From Chitinophaga terrae (ex Kim and Jung 2007) (GTDB lineage Bacteria; Bacteroidota; Bacteroidia; Chitinophagales; Chitinophagaceae), in NCBI RefSeq assembly GCF_900107795.1, contig NZ_FNRL01000003.1:62001-126000 (forward strand): a stretch of DNA of 64,000 nucleotides, written 5' to 3'. The position numbers and the translations under genes are program-made. Below the pieces are notes generated by a model. The model had not been told where the DNA came from. It worked only from the letters and a program-made list of their open reading frames with translations, and searched no databases. Positions 7,245 through 17,627 of this stretch are shown one piece after another (positions within the stretch are counted from its first letter, which is position 1; every line of letters begins with the position of its first letter).

Positions 7245-10200
7245 TTAGTTAAACAAGTATCTTATACCAAGCTGCATCTGCCATCTGGAAAGGATATTAG
7301 TTGCATCCAGGAATGGACTACCGATGTTGTTGAAAGAATAGCGTTGTTGACCGTTAGGACCGTTACTATCTCTATAGATCAGGAAGTTCGGAGTATTCAC
7401 GGTTTGAGCTACACCCCAGTTGCTGTTCAGGAGGTTACCAACGTTAATGATATCCAGGGAAGCCTGCAACTTGCTTTTGCTCTTTGGAGCGATACGGGCG
7501 AAGTCGATGTCCTGGATGATTTTAACATCAAAGTGATTCCACCAAGGATAATGATCACCGTTTCTTTCGGCGAATTTACCTCTACGGGAGTTCAGGTACT
7601 TATCGCTGGAGATAAAGCTGTTAAGATCGTTCCATATCTGATCAGGAGTACGTTTATCATCTGGATTAGAAGGAATCAGGATGATATCATTCTTATCCTT
7701 AGGCACATAGATCAGGTCGTTGTTCCCTGTAGAACCATCCCTATTAGCGTTACCGGAATATACATAGCTGATTCGGGTGTTATTGAACGCATCGCTGAAC
7801 GGAGAGCCTTCGTAGATCAGGGATACAGTGGTAGCAAGGATCTTAGCGTACTTAATCTTGTAAGAGAGCGTACCTACTACCCTGTGTTGTACCAGGAAGC
7901 TGGTGTAAGACAGCACTGGATTATTGGGATCGTTTACGATAGCGTTACCATTGAAAGCACTGGCAGCCTGAGATCCAGGGCTGGAAGTGATGTCTTTTGC
8001 GTTTTGGTAAGCATAAGCAACTGACGCGTTCAGACCGAAATCAAATGCTTTGCTGAATTGAGCAGACAAAGAGTAAGACCAGCCTTTGGAAGTATTATCC
8101 AGAACGATAGCGTTAGTAGCTTTTGGACTTACTTTGTTGTTAGCAGGGAAAGTATCGCGGGAACCAGGTCCTACGGATTTGCCGGTAGGGTTGACCAGGT
8201 TTGCATCCCTGTGAAATATTGCGTTGATGTCTTTAGTATAGATACCTTCAAATGTACCAACTATACCGCCTGGGAGCACAACGTCTACAGCCAGGTTAGT
8301 ACGCCAGATCTGAGGGTATTTGAAGTCAGGAGACATTACGTTAATCAGCACACTGCTAGGAGCAGTTGGGTTTGCAGGGATATATTTGCCAGGATCGGTG
8401 CTGAACGGACGGTTTGTCGGGTTGTTCAACTGGTCGTTACCATACAGCAATCCGTTGTTACCGGCCTGGTTAACAGCCCATACATAAGGAATACGGCCAG
8501 TGAAGATACCGGATCCGCCACGAATCTGCAGGGTCTGATCTCCTTTAACATCCCAGTTGAAACCGATACGTGGAGAAACCATCAGTTTTGCACCGGGCAG
8601 CTTGGAAACATCCAGGTGTTCGCCATTGCGGAAACCAATAGTATCGATTGTTGGATTTTTAGCCAGTGATGTTGGGTAGAACGGAATATCGAAACGTATG
8701 CCATAAGTTAATTTAAAACGATCGTTTATCTGGAATTCATCTTGTCCGTATGCTGAAATAGTAGCAGCATTCAGTTTAGCGGCCGGAGCAGCATTGCCTT
8801 TCACAGCAGAATAAGTTAACTGGTAAAGGAGTGGTTGAGCTGTCTGATCGCCGCCTGCGGCAGCCAGGAAGGTAGCAAGATCTTTATAACGGTATTGACC
8901 CAGATAGAACTGCGCAAAAGCGTTGGAGAATTTGAAGTATTCACCGGCTACACCAAAGGTTAAAGTATGTTTACCGCGGTAAAGGTTCAGGTTGTCAACG
9001 AACTGGAACAGATCCTGGCTCAGGTTGTTGACACCAGAAAATGGTTCAGAACCGGCAGATATGTAGTTGGAGCCTGCACCATTTTCAATATCGACCAGTG
9101 GGAATGGCCCCCCCGGAGTGGAGCGATAATCACGGAACCTGGAATAGGTCAGGGAAACGTTGTTAGACATTCTGTTGGAAATGTTGCTGTTCAGTTCAGC
9201 AACATAAGAATTGATTTTATTATACTGACGGTAACCGGTATTCTGGAACAGCATGCTGGTTCTACTAGGACCGCGACCGCTTCTGGAATTAGAAGTGGAG
9301 GCATTCAGGTCCTTAAACGAGTTCATATAACTGTAACGGAAAGTGAACTTGTTCTTTTCGTTAATGTTCCAGTCGATACGCGCAGTAACTTTTTCGTTAT
9401 TCTGTTTGAAGTCATAGTCCTGGTAAGCACCGGGGTCGTAACCCAGTTTGCGCAGGGCAGCAGCCACTGCATCCAGATCTTTGGATTTAACTACAGAAAT
9501 ACCTGGAGGAAGGGTTTTAGCAGTGCCGGTGTCAGTAGGATTCGCTCTCCAGTTGGAACCAGGAGAAGTTTGTCTTTCCAGCTCACCGTTTACGAAGAAA
9601 AATAATTTGTTCTTGATAATCGGACCACCAAAACGGAAGCCGTATTGTTTCAGGTTATAAACGTCATTGCTCACATCTACGCCTTTTACTTTTTTACCGG
9701 TAAGATCGTTGCTTCTGAGAAAAGTATAAATGGAACCGGAGAATTCATTGGTACCTGATTTGGTAACAGCGTTAATGGCAGCACCGGTAAAACCGCTTTG
9801 CTTTACATCATAAGGAGCCAGGTTTACCTGGATCTGGTCAATCGCGTCAAGAGAAATTGGCTGGGAGTTTGTTTGCCCGCCAGGCAGGTCTGTTAGCCCG
9901 AAAGCGTTATTGAACAAGGAACCATCCACTGTGAAAGTGTTGAACAGCGAGTTACGGCCTGCAAAGTTCAAACCTTTACCCGACTGCGGAGTCAGTTTGG
10001 TAAAATCCGCAATACCTCTGTTCAGGGAAGGAAGGTTCTGCAATTGCTCCCTGCTAATGGTAGTAGCAGCACCAGTACGACCACTGTTGAAGGTAGTATT
10101 CTGTTTACCAGAGATAACAACTTCGTTCAGTGACTTGGTAGTGGGTTGCAGCGTAAAATCGATTTTGAATGTTTGTCCAAGCGGCAGGTTAACATTCTCT

Positions 10201-10472
10201 ACTTTTTCTTCTTTAAAAGAGATAAAAGTAACTGTGACGGTGTAGGGACCACCTACTCTCATGTTAGGGATGTTATAGCGGCCACCTTCCTGGGTTGTAG
10301 TACCGTAAACTGTTCCTGAAGGAGTGTGTACAGCTTTTACGGTTGCTCCGATAAGACCTTCGCCTTTATCGTCTTTAATATAACCAGTCATATTACTGGT
10401 GGTAACCTGTGCAAAGGTTACCATCACTGTTAATAACAATGATAGTGTAATGAGTAGTTTTTTGAAACTCAT
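7245..10472 (-). CDS. Oar-like TonB-dependent outer-membrane receptor
   Basis: A 1075-residue outer-membrane protein. The signal peptide ends near VTFAQ. Next is a carboxypeptidase-regulatory-like beta sandwich (about residues 25-110, starting MTGYIKDDKGEGLIG), a plug domain (SLNEVVISGK to about residue 240, with AAINAVTKSGTNEFSG) and a long beta barrel ending in RYLFN, a normal aromatic C-terminus. The VTKSGTNEFSGS motif and overall length match the Oar family, known in Bacteroidota and myxobacteria. The ligand is unknown; no SusD gene accompanies it, so glycan import is less likely than adhesion, export or peptide uptake. It is monocistronic. Confidence 0.85.
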   Translation of the reverse strand: MSFKKLLITLSLLLTVMVTFAQVTTSNMTGYIKDDKGEGLIGATVKAVHTPSGTVYGTTTQEGGRYNIPNMRVGGPYTVTVTFISFKEEKVENVNLPLGQTFKIDFTLQPTTKSLNEVVISGKQNTTFNSGRTGAATTISREQLQNLPSLNRGIADFTKLTPQSGKGLNFAGRNSLFNTFTVDGSLFNNAFGLTDLPGGQTNSQPISLDAIDQIQVNLAPYDVKQSGFTGAAINAVTKSGTNEFSGSIYTFLRSNDLTGKKVKGVDVSNDVYNLKQYGFRFGGPIIKNKLFFFVNGELERQTSPGSNWRANPTDTGTAKTLPPGISVVKSKDLDAVAAALRKLGYDPGAYQDYDFKQNNEKVTARIDWNINEKNKFTFRYSYMNSFKDLNASTSNSRSGRGPSRTSMLFQNTGYRQYNKINSYVAELNSNISNRMSNNVSLTYSRFRDYRSTPGGPFPLVDIENGAGSNYISAGSEPFSGVNNLSQDLFQFVDNLNLYRGKHTLTFGVAGEYFKFSNAFAQFYLGQYRYKDLATFLAAAGGDQTAQPLLYQLTYSAVKGNAAPAAKLNAATISAYGQDEFQINDRFKLTYGIRFDIPFYPTSLAKNPTIDTIGFRNGEHLDVSKLPGAKLMVSPRIGFNWDVKGDQTLQIRGGSGIFTGRIPYVWAVNQAGNNGLLYGNDQLNNPTNRPFSTDPGKYIPANPTAPSSVLINVMSPDFKYPQIWRTNLAVDVVLPGGIVGTFEGIYTKDINAIFHRDANLVNPTGKSVGPGSRDTFPANNKVSPKATNAIVLDNTSKGWSYSLSAQFSKAFDFGLNASVAYAYQNAKDITSSPGSQAASAFNGNAIVNDPNNPVLSYTSFLVQHRVVGTLSYKIKYAKILATTVSLIYEGSPFSDAFNNTRISYVYSGNANRDGSTGNNDLIYVPKDKNDIILIPSNPDDKRTPDQIWNDLNSFISSDKYLNSRRGKFAERNGDHYPWWNHFDVKIIQDIDFARIAPKSKSKLQASLDIINVGNLLNSNWGVAQTVNTPNFLIYRDSNGPNGQQRYSFNNIGSPFLDATNILSRWQMQLGIRYLFN

Positions 10473-10925
10473 AATTCCCGATAAGTTTGATTCGACGCAG
10501 CAAAGTTGCTTATTTTTCTTGTTAAAACTTTAACTTGAAATTAACAAATTGTTAAGTACGTTAAAAAACTGCTAAAGTCTCCGGAATTTTGGAAGCAATT
10601 CATAAATACCCATATCCACAGGACGAATTCTAGTGAAAACAGCCAAAAATTATGAATCTTCAAATATTAAAATTATTTAATAGATTGTTTTGGAATACTT
10701 GGAAAGAATAACATCCCTATCTTTCTTGCCATCTTAAACTTTAACGAGCGCTACCATAACAGGTGATCAAATATTATAAGTTATATTTTTGTTTTATGTG
10801 TCGCTGATTTTGTCCAGCTTTCCTGCGGCAATTCCGCACGCCGCCTGCCCTCAGAGAAACGAAACAGCCCTGTATCCTCCTTTTGTCAGACTTCCGGAAA
10901 AACATTTTTCATGATGGATATATCG
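10473..10925. other. Divergent intergenic region upstream of ribBA and the Oar-like gene
   Basis: No gene is seen in this AT-rich stretch. Several TTAAC/GTTAA words cluster at 10515-10570. On the minus strand CAACTTTG (10508-10501) is one base from TAnnTTTG and could serve the Oar-like gene. I looked for an FMN riboswitch before ribBA and found none of its conserved blocks. Confidence 0.4.
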
Positions 10926-10933
10926 TAACTTTG
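10926..10933 (+). promoter_or_regulatory. Candidate -7 box for ribBA
   Basis: TAACTTTG fits the Bacteroidota -7 consensus TAnnTTTG and would give a leader of about 35 bases. No TTG or TTTG lies 17-23 bases upstream, so the -33 half is weak. A GGAGG at 10957-10961 is 12 bases before the ATG, further away than is useful for ribosome binding. Confidence 0.5.
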
Positions 10934-10973
10934 CGGCATTCAATAATACCGACCCGGAGGATAATAATTATAT

Positions 10974-12179
10974 ATGAGACTCGACACAATTGAAGCAGCA
11001 ATAGAAGATATAAAAAATGGTAAGCTCGTAATCGTAGTGGATGACGAAGACCGTGAAAATGAAGGCGATTTTGTAACCGCCGCCCGTAATGTAACACCGG
11101 AGATCATCAATTTCATGAGTACCCATGGCCGGGGTCTTATCTGTGCGCCGCTGGTAGAAGAAAGATGTGAAGAACTCGGACTCGAAATGATGGTACGGGA
11201 TAACACCGCTTTACATCAAACTCCTTTTACCGTATCAGTCGACCTTTTAGGTCATGGCTGCACTACCGGCATTTCTGCCCACGACAGGGCCAAAACAGTG
11301 CAGGCGCTGATCGATCCTAACACCAAACCTGAACACCTGGGCAAACCAGGGCATATTTTCCCGCTTAAAGCCAAAACAGGAGGAGTATTGCGCAGGTCTG
11401 GCCATACAGAAGCGACCATCGACCTGGCACGACTGGCAGGCTTCGAACCAGCCGGCGTCTTGGTAGAGATCATGAACGAAGATGGTTCAATGGCCCGCTT
11501 ACCCCAATTAAGGGAAATAGCTGATAAATTCGACCTGAAACTTATCTCCATCAAAGATCTTATCGCTTACCTGTTAAGCACCGAAACACTGATCGAAGAA
11601 GGAGAACGGGTACAGATGCCTACCAAATACGGCAACTTCGAACTGATCGCCTTCACGCAGATAAACTCAGGAGAGATCCACATGGCCCTGAAAAAAGGCG
11701 ACTGGAAAAAAGATGAACCGGTACTGGTCAGGGTACACTCGTCCTGCGTCACAGGCGATATCCTGCATTCGCTGCGTTGCGACTGCGGCGAGCAACTGCA
11801 TGCTGCCATGCAGATGGTAGAAAAAGAAGGTAAAGGCCTGATCCTGTACATGAACCAGGAAGGAAGGGGCATTGGCCTGATGAATAAACTGAAAGCCTAT
11901 AAACTGCAGGAAGAAGGACTCGACACTGTTGAAGCCAACCTGGAATTAGGCTTTAAGATGGATGAAAGGGATTATGGAGTAGGAGCACAGATCCTGCGCC
12001 ATCTGAATATCTCCAAACTTCGCCTCATCACCAACAACCCGCGTAAACGCGCCGGCCTGAATGGGTATGGACTGGAAATCGTGGAAAACGTGCCTATCGA
12101 GATCCATCCAAATCCATACAACGAAAACTACTTAAGAACAAAAAGAGATAAACTGGGCCACGAGATCCTGAAAGGATAA
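10974..12179 (+). CDS. ribBA: Bifunctional DHBP synthase / GTP cyclohydrolase II
   Basis: A 401-residue fusion for riboflavin synthesis. The N-terminal half is 3,4-dihydroxy-2-butanone 4-phosphate synthase ([50 protein letters not shown]). The C-terminal half is GTP cyclohydrolase [21 protein letters not shown] contains the zinc cysteines, NQEGRGIGL the catalytic region and NNPRKRAG the end signature. Together they make both precursors of the lumazine ring from ribulose 5-phosphate and GTP. The enzyme is cytoplasmic and of normal length, with all key residues visible. The gene stands alone, with no other rib genes nearby, and ends at a terminator. Confidence 0.97.
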   Translation: MRLDTIEAAIEDIKNGKLVIVVDDEDRENEGDFVTAARNVTPEIINFMSTHGRGLICAPLVEERCEELGLEMMVRDNTALHQTPFTVSVDLLGHGCTTGISAHDRAKTVQALIDPNTKPEHLGKPGHIFPLKAKTGGVLRRSGHTEATIDLARLAGFEPAGVLVEIMNEDGSMARLPQLREIADKFDLKLISIKDLIAYLLSTETLIEEGERVQMPTKYGNFELIAFTQINSGEIHMALKKGDWKKDEPVLVRVHSSCVTGDILHSLRCDCGEQLHAAMQMVEKEGKGLILYMNQEGRGIGLMNKLKAYKLQEEGLDTVEANLELGFKMDERDYGVGAQILRHLNISKLRLITNNPRKRAGLNGYGLEIVENVPIEIHPNPYNENYLRTKRDKLGHEILKG

Positions 12180-12200
12180 TATGTACCGGTTGAAATACTT

Positions 12201-12240
12201 AAAGGACTGTCTCAATTTCGGGGCGGTCCTTTTTCTTTTT
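12201..12240 (+). terminator. Terminator of ribBA
   Basis: AAAGGACTG pairs with CGGTCCTTT (one wobble) around a 14-base loop and is followed by TTCTTTTT. It works for the plus strand; the minus-strand side lacks a clear T run. Confidence 0.8.
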
Positions 12241-12249
12241 GCGTGCAGG

Positions 12250-15200
12250 TTATTTTTCCGTTTTAGTTGTCTGGCGGCTTCCCGGTTTGGAAGAATCTTC
12301 CTGTTGAGGTGGCAGGCTCTTTTGAAGTGAGTCGGGCAGGTTGGCTATTCTCCGCCTGCGCGACTGCCCGAACAGCTCATTGATGCGGTTGTATTCACGG
12401 ATATAGGAAATACCGATACCAGACTTGGTACGGTTGCTTAAATTATATACATCGTAATCCGTTTTGCTGAAGGCATTGATACGGAACCTGCCATCAGGAG
12501 TAAGGAGGTATTCTATCCTGAAGTCGCCCGCAAACCTGTTGGCGTTGGCGGAAGTAGCCGATTTTCCCCAGTCATAATCGCCTCCTGCATACAGCCTGAA
12601 ACGGTTGTTGAATAGATTACTGGTAATACCTGCACTTACCTGGTTCCGGTCGTAAGACGTGTTTTCCACTGTTCCGCCTCCCACGTTATAAGCCCGGTAA
12701 TTGACGTTCACGCCAATTCCACTGCCTTTCAGCAGGGCTCCGGTAATATTGTTCAGGATAGCCTGCGCCTGTGCAGATAATGCCTGCCCAACGCTGTTCT
12801 TACCGGTAATGCCCACGTTGGTAGCCGCAGAAGCAGTAGCGTCGTCTGGCAGGAACTGGTTAGAGAACAACAAGCCCCATACCTGGAACAATGCCTTGTT
12901 CTGGTCTGTGTTGATCTCTTTCAGGTGAGCCGCCACGCCACTTTCATAAGCCAGGCTTCCTACATCCGGCAGTTCTATGGAATAGGTGATATCAGGTTTC
13001 ATCAACGCCCCGCGGAGATTGATCATTACATCTACCCGCTCCGTCCGGGTAGCCAGCTTGTCCCTGTCGGTATTCTGGGTCCCCTGAACGGCAAGGTTAT
13101 ATAAACTCACTTTAGGAAGGGAGTATTTGGCCATGATATTCACCCGGGCTTCCGACGGATCGCCATTCCATATAATAGAGCTGTTCTTTTCTATATCGAA
13201 CTTCCAGCTGGTGAGGCGCTGGAAGGTGAAATTATAGGAACCGTTGTTGATCTCGTAGTTCCCGAACATAGTGAAATCCCCTTCTGTATTCACCGTGATC
13301 TGCAGGTTGCCTGTACCGTTGGCGCTGATCACATCGCCGGTGGTGGCGTCGAGTATCACATCGATCTGGGCATCAGGATTCGCGGCGATATCTAACTTCA
13401 CTGTCAGTTTCGTATCATCTTTCTTCTTCTTCTTTTCAACTACCTCTGTTCCATAGGTTTTAAAATTGATATACTCGTATTTGCCAATGTCTTTACTGTC
13501 GGACATCGGCAAATAAAAATGTGTGCCTTTGATCGGCCTTGCGATGATATGCATCTGCATATCGTTGATAGGCCCGCTGAAGTACACCTTACCATCGGCC
13601 AACACATCCCCGTAGAAAAGGTCGTTATCCGCCGCATCTGTATTCAGGAATAGGAATCCCCGCCCGGTTACATCAAAGTCGAAGTTCATTTTATTGAAAT
13701 GATCATGACTGATATAGCCATTGGCGTTGCCTTTCGTGTTGTATTTATCTATAAGAGTGAAGTTGCCGAATTCTATCAGGTTATCGTCTATATTGATCTT
13801 CAACTTGGGGATACGGTAATGGGTACCCAGGTAATCGACGGTTACGCCAACCGTGTCAAGGGTCAGCATTCCCTTTATGGACGGCTGTATGGTAGTGCCC
13901 CCGATATCCAGGTTGCCGGTAACCGTACCCGAAAGTTCGGATACATACCCCGCCAGGTATTTATTCAGTAAACTGATGGATGTATTATTCAGTTTGATAT
14001 TGCCATCGATTTGGTTATTGGAAGAAGTTAACCCCACTTTGCCGGATGCCAGGAAACTTTTACCCTCATTGTCTGACAATACATTAAAAGCTGCTTCACC
14101 GGTTAAATGGTTATAACGGCCATCTATATTCACTACCCCGATGGAATCATTGTCTATACGCAGTTGCCGGGTACGCAGGGCGGCATTGATGTCCAGCGCG
14201 GTAGTCGGATCTGTGATATGTATAGTGCCGTCTGTGATCCCTTCTATACGGGTGGTCAGCAACTGGGAGGGAATAACGTCCGGGAGGTTGATATTTTTCA
14301 GGGTGATGAGGAATTTGGATTCGTCGGGGTTGAATTCGTTCGTTTCAACCGTGATCTGCTGATCATTCCTCGTTACACGGAGGTTTTTAACTGTAAGGAA
14401 ATGTTTGCTCCAATAGATCTCGTTGCCCGGCGTTACATTCCACTGGCGTTCGTTAACTGTAAAGGCGCTGTTAAGGAAATTGATCTTAACTCCTTCCGCT
14501 ACCGTTACTACCCTGGCAAAGAATCCATCCAGGCTGGAAGTATCTTCCGACGAGAAATCCACTTTCACAAAAGAAGTATCATGGCTGGAGCTGGCGATAA
14601 TGAGGGGATTTTGCAGCACTACATTCTTGCCCGACAATACCTTGCCTATACTGGTACTGATATTTACCTTGTTGAAATTGCCTTCTCCTCTTACCTGCAG
14701 GTCCTGTACCCCGTAAGCGTCGTAGGTTGCGTTAGGGATATTGATATTCAGCAGCAGGTTTCCGTTGCCGTTCGTATTCAGGGCGCCGCTTATGGTTGTT
14801 TCATTGAAACCACCGAATTGGTGGGTGATTCCCTTTAATACTTTGTTTACATCTCCAAAATGGAAAGCATAAGTAAAGTTCTGGTCGATCACGGGGTTCT
14901 CCGGCGCTTTGAAATAGCTGGGGTAATATTTGTAAAGCAGCAGCTGGAAGGCGTCAGGAAGCTGGAGGAAGCTGTAAGTTCCTTTTACGGCGCCCGACAT
15001 TTCGCTGCCTGCCAGTTGCAATACTTTTTCGTTGTCGACAAAATGCGAGGAAACGTTCAGGGAATCGAATTCCAGGCGGCGGTTGTCTTTGAACACTGAT
15101 ACCTCGTACATCCTGGCTGTACCATCGAAGTTATCGATGTTGCTGCCGGCGAAGTTCAGGTCCAGCTTTGCCTGCAGGGTAACCGAATCGCTTGTCAGGT

Positions 15201-17034
15201 GCAGGGCCCGGAGATCGCTTTTTTCAATGTTCGCCTTGAAATCGAACAGGGGTAAGGCCTGGTTGAAGTCGATGGTTCCGGCAAAGTTCATGGCCAGGTT
15301 AGGGTCATCGGCGGTCAGAGAGCCGTTGAACAGTTTCCGGGCCATAGTAGCGTTGGTTTTGATATGCTGGTAGTTGTAACCGTAAAGGGCTATCTCCTGT
15401 ATGTCCGCATCTACATTGGCCCTCAGGGTTTTGAAATTGAAACCGGCTCCATCTACTTTCGCCGCCATGGTGAGGGTAGAGAGGTTGCTGTTGTCGAACA
15501 GGCTGCCAATGTTGAAATTACTGGTGGTCAGGCTCCCTGAATATACAGGTACATCTTTATTGGTCTTGAAGTTCAGGTCGGAGCTGAGGTTGCCCAGGTT
15601 GGTCTGGAATTCACCGTATGCAACAAAGTCGTTAATGAATCCCGTATAGCTTCCTTTAAAACGGATATTGGATAACCTGTCTATCCTTACCGTGCTGACG
15701 ATCTCCTTTACAATAGGCATGATCTGCATTACATCCTGGCCTGTTGTTACCAGTTCGTCTGCATGGAAGTCTATGAACGTTTCTTCTATATCCGGCAGGC
15801 CGCGCATTTCCAGGCTTCCTTTCAGCCGGGTCGAGTTGCCCGCTTCCACGGAAATATCATTGGCTTTCAGGTTGCTTACCGGCCCCCTGGCGCTTCCGCT
15901 TACGGTAATTTCTTTCTTCCAGGAAGATAAGGGAGGAGCGAAATAGGCAATATCGTCAGACGATACATGGGTGTTCTTGAAATGCGCCCGCATAATAACA
16001 TCGTCGATATAATTATTCATATCGCTGATATCATTATACTGCATCACATAGTAATCGCCAATATGGCTGCGATTCGTTTCCAGGTCTAACTGTGAGAATT
16101 CCATTTCCACCGGCGACATCTTAAAACGGCTGGTCAGTTTCTTCACTTCAAAGCCGCTGCGTTCCTTGGTGCTTAACGTCAGGTCGCCGATAATACTGTC
16201 TTTTACCAGGCTGGTATTGGTAAGAGAAAGATTGATCTCATTGAAGCGGATATGATGCGGAGCAAAATAGCCTGGTTCAATGGGGGATTTATCATCGGGA
16301 TTGTCTACACCGAAAGTACCGTCCTTAATATTCACTTCTTTTACCAGCAGTTTCCAGTTGTCGTTATTCCATCGTAAAATAGAATCAGTATAAACGGCGC
16401 TTCGCACCCAGGGCTTCCTGCGGCGCAGGGGAGAAGAGGCATAGTCGCTGATAATGAACGTGGGTGCATTCAATGTCAGCTCCTGGATATCGATATTATG
16501 TTTTTTCAGGTCCAGGTTCTTGGCGTCTACATAGATCCTTTTGGCAAATACCCGCATATCTTCTCCCACCCAGGAATCTACCTGGTTGAAGGTGATATTC
16601 TTCAGGTCTATTTTTTTCAGGTCCAGCGAGATGCCTGCGGAGGGGCCGGAAGGTTTTTTAGGCGTAGTGTCGGGGGCTGAGCTGAAGGCATCTACAATAA
16701 AATCATAGTTCCAGGTAGAGTCTTTCGCTGTACGAACCAGGTTCACCTGGGCGTCTTCCAGGCCAATGAACTTGATGATTGGTTTTTCCTGGAAAAAGAA
16801 CCAGTCGGTGATCCTGACCTGGAGATTGCCGGCGTAAAGCAGGGTATCGCCTTTGAGGTCTTTTATCAGCGCGCCCTGCAACTGCATGCTGTTGAAAAGC
16901 CGGAGATCTACATGATCGATCTTTACCTCGGTTTTCAGCTGGGCTGACAAACGGCTGGTAACCTCGCGAACGAGAAAATTTTGTACCGCGGGAATGTTTA
17001 CCAGTATTCCGAGTAGAATGACGAGGCCCAACAC
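12250..17034 (-). CDS. TamB-like translocation/assembly module protein
   Basis: A very long protein (1594 residues from GTG 17034) with an N-terminal membrane segment, AsmA-like repeats and a C-terminal TamB (DUF490) domain; FDIEKNSSIIWNGDPSEARV near residue 1290 is the family signature. TamB proteins are anchored in the inner membrane, span the periplasm and help place lipids and outer-membrane proteins. The frame stays open upstream of the GTG: NSQGLKKVRKILTIVVLS precedes VLGLVILLGIL, so the real N-terminus is probably at about 17091, where the codon is ATA, preceded by a -7 box. No ATG exists in frame before the membrane segment. The C-terminus ends in a charged, probably flexible tail. 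Confidence 0.88.
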   Translation of the reverse strand: MLGLVILLGILVNIPAVQNFLVREVTSRLSAQLKTEVKIDHVDLRLFNSMQLQGALIKDLKGDTLLYAGNLQVRITDWFFFQEKPIIKFIGLEDAQVNLVRTAKDSTWNYDFIVDAFSSAPDTTPKKPSGPSAGISLDLKKIDLKNITFNQVDSWVGEDMRVFAKRIYVDAKNLDLKKHNIDIQELTLNAPTFIISDYASSPLRRRKPWVRSAVYTDSILRWNNDNWKLLVKEVNIKDGTFGVDNPDDKSPIEPGYFAPHHIRFNEINLSLTNTSLVKDSIIGDLTLSTKERSGFEVKKLTSRFKMSPVEMEFSQLDLETNRSHIGDYYVMQYNDISDMNNYIDDVIMRAHFKNTHVSSDDIAYFAPPLSSWKKEITVSGSARGPVSNLKANDISVEAGNSTRLKGSLEMRGLPDIEETFIDFHADELVTTGQDVMQIMPIVKEIVSTVRIDRLSNIRFKGSYTGFINDFVAYGEFQTNLGNLSSDLNFKTNKDVPVYSGSLTTSNFNIGSLFDNSNLSTLTMAAKVDGAGFNFKTLRANVDADIQEIALYGYNYQHIKTNATMARKLFNGSLTADDPNLAMNFAGTIDFNQALPLFDFKANIEKSDLRALHLTSDSVTLQAKLDLNFAGSNIDNFDGTARMYEVSVFKDNRRLEFDSLNVSSHFVDNEKVLQLAGSEMSGAVKGTYSFLQLPDAFQLLLYKYYPSYFKAPENPVIDQNFTYAFHFGDVNKVLKGITHQFGGFNETTISGALNTNGNGNLLLNINIPNATYDAYGVQDLQVRGEGNFNKVNISTSIGKVLSGKNVVLQNPLIIASSSHDTSFVKVDFSSEDTSSLDGFFARVVTVAEGVKINFLNSAFTVNERQWNVTPGNEIYWSKHFLTVKNLRVTRNDQQITVETNEFNPDESKFLITLKNINLPDVIPSQLLTTRIEGITDGTIHITDPTTALDINAALRTRQLRIDNDSIGVVNIDGRYNHLTGEAAFNVLSDNEGKSFLASGKVGLTSSNNQIDGNIKLNNTSISLLNKYLAGYVSELSGTVTGNLDIGGTTIQPSIKGMLTLDTVGVTVDYLGTHYRIPKLKINIDDNLIEFGNFTLIDKYNTKGNANGYISHDHFNKMNFDFDVTGRGFLFLNTDAADNDLFYGDVLADGKVYFSGPINDMQMHIIARPIKGTHFYLPMSDSKDIGKYEYINFKTYGTEVVEKKKKKDDTKLTVKLDIAANPDAQIDVILDATTGDVISANGTGNLQITVNTEGDFTMFGNYEINNGSYNFTFQRLTSWKFDIEKNSSIIWNGDPSEARVNIMAKYSLPKVSLYNLAVQGTQNTDRDKLATRTERVDVMINLRGALMKPDITYSIELPDVGSLAYESGVAAHLKEINTDQNKALFQVWGLLFSNQFLPDDATASAATNVGITGKNSVGQALSAQAQAILNNITGALLKGSGIGVNVNYRAYNVGGGTVENTSYDRNQVSAGITSNLFNNRFRLYAGGDYDWGKSATSANANRFAGDFRIEYLLTPDGRFRINAFSKTDYDVYNLSNRTKSGIGISYIREYNRINELFGQSRRRRIANLPDSLQKSLPPQQEDSSKPGSRQTTKTEK

Positions 17035-17096
17035 GCTCAGTACAACAATGGTTAATATTTTCCGTACTTTTTTCAGGCCCTGTGAATTTATGGGGG

Positions 17097-17104
17097 CAAA
17101 AATA
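17097..17104 (-). promoter_or_regulatory. Candidate -7 box for the TamB-like gene
   Basis: On the minus strand TATTTTTG is followed by CCCCC and then an in-frame ATA at 17091-17089. The spacing equals that before ATG at two other genes of the window (51453 and 54805), so transcription would begin at or next to the ATA codon. Confidence 0.5.
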
Positions 17105-17627
17105 ATTAATAGTTACCACCTTATGTTCATAACGCCGATAAATCAAGGATATTTCTCGCCAAACAAATCCGCTTACCAGGCATCAATTTCGTATAGCTTA
17201 CCCCGTAGTTGACCATCTGGCTTTTCTCATAAAACTGTCTACTTTTCTAGTCTTCCTTATGTTATTTTATTAAAGAATGATAGTATTTTGATTGAATTGT
17301 ATGTAATGAATACAAGAAAAGAATTTAACAAATTGAATTTTAATTAATTAAGATGAAACATGATAAAAATATAATTGTCATAAATTTGTCAGATAATGAA
17401 AGCGAGTTATTAAGAAAACCTTAACATTTATAATTTGGGCTCGGAACAATGAAATTAAACAACGACAGATTTTTGCTTAAAGTGAACAGTGAAGGTAGTG
17501 GACTCACTGCGCCAACCAAAATTCAACAACCTGTATTTTTCAAATTTTAAATTATCAGTGAACAAAAAGGGCTAATAGCCCCGAGTGTGAATTAATAATT
17601 CCCAACACATTTCTTAAACCAGAATCT
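17105..17627. other. Intergenic region upstream of the first SusC/D locus
   Basis: AT-rich, with no gene seen. TAAATTTG at 17381-17388 fits TAnnTTTG on the plus strand and could start the SusC/D transcript, leaving a leader of about 230 bases; no good -33 box was found. There is no ECF sigma or FecR gene next to this locus. Confidence 0.35.

Noticed and set aside
7239..9605. Long plus-strand frames opposite the Oar-like gene (7239-8024, 8058-8669, 8967-9605)
   Set aside because: They are shadows of a high-quality minus-strand gene, with no domain sense or start signals.
10515..10570. Cluster of TTAAC/GTTAA words as an operator array
   Set aside because: Spacing is irregular and the region is strongly AT-rich; chance is a sufficient explanation.
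10741..10973. FMN riboswitch before ribBA
   Set aside because: None of the conserved RFN blocks is present in the plus-strand leader, and the predicted leader is only about 35 bases.
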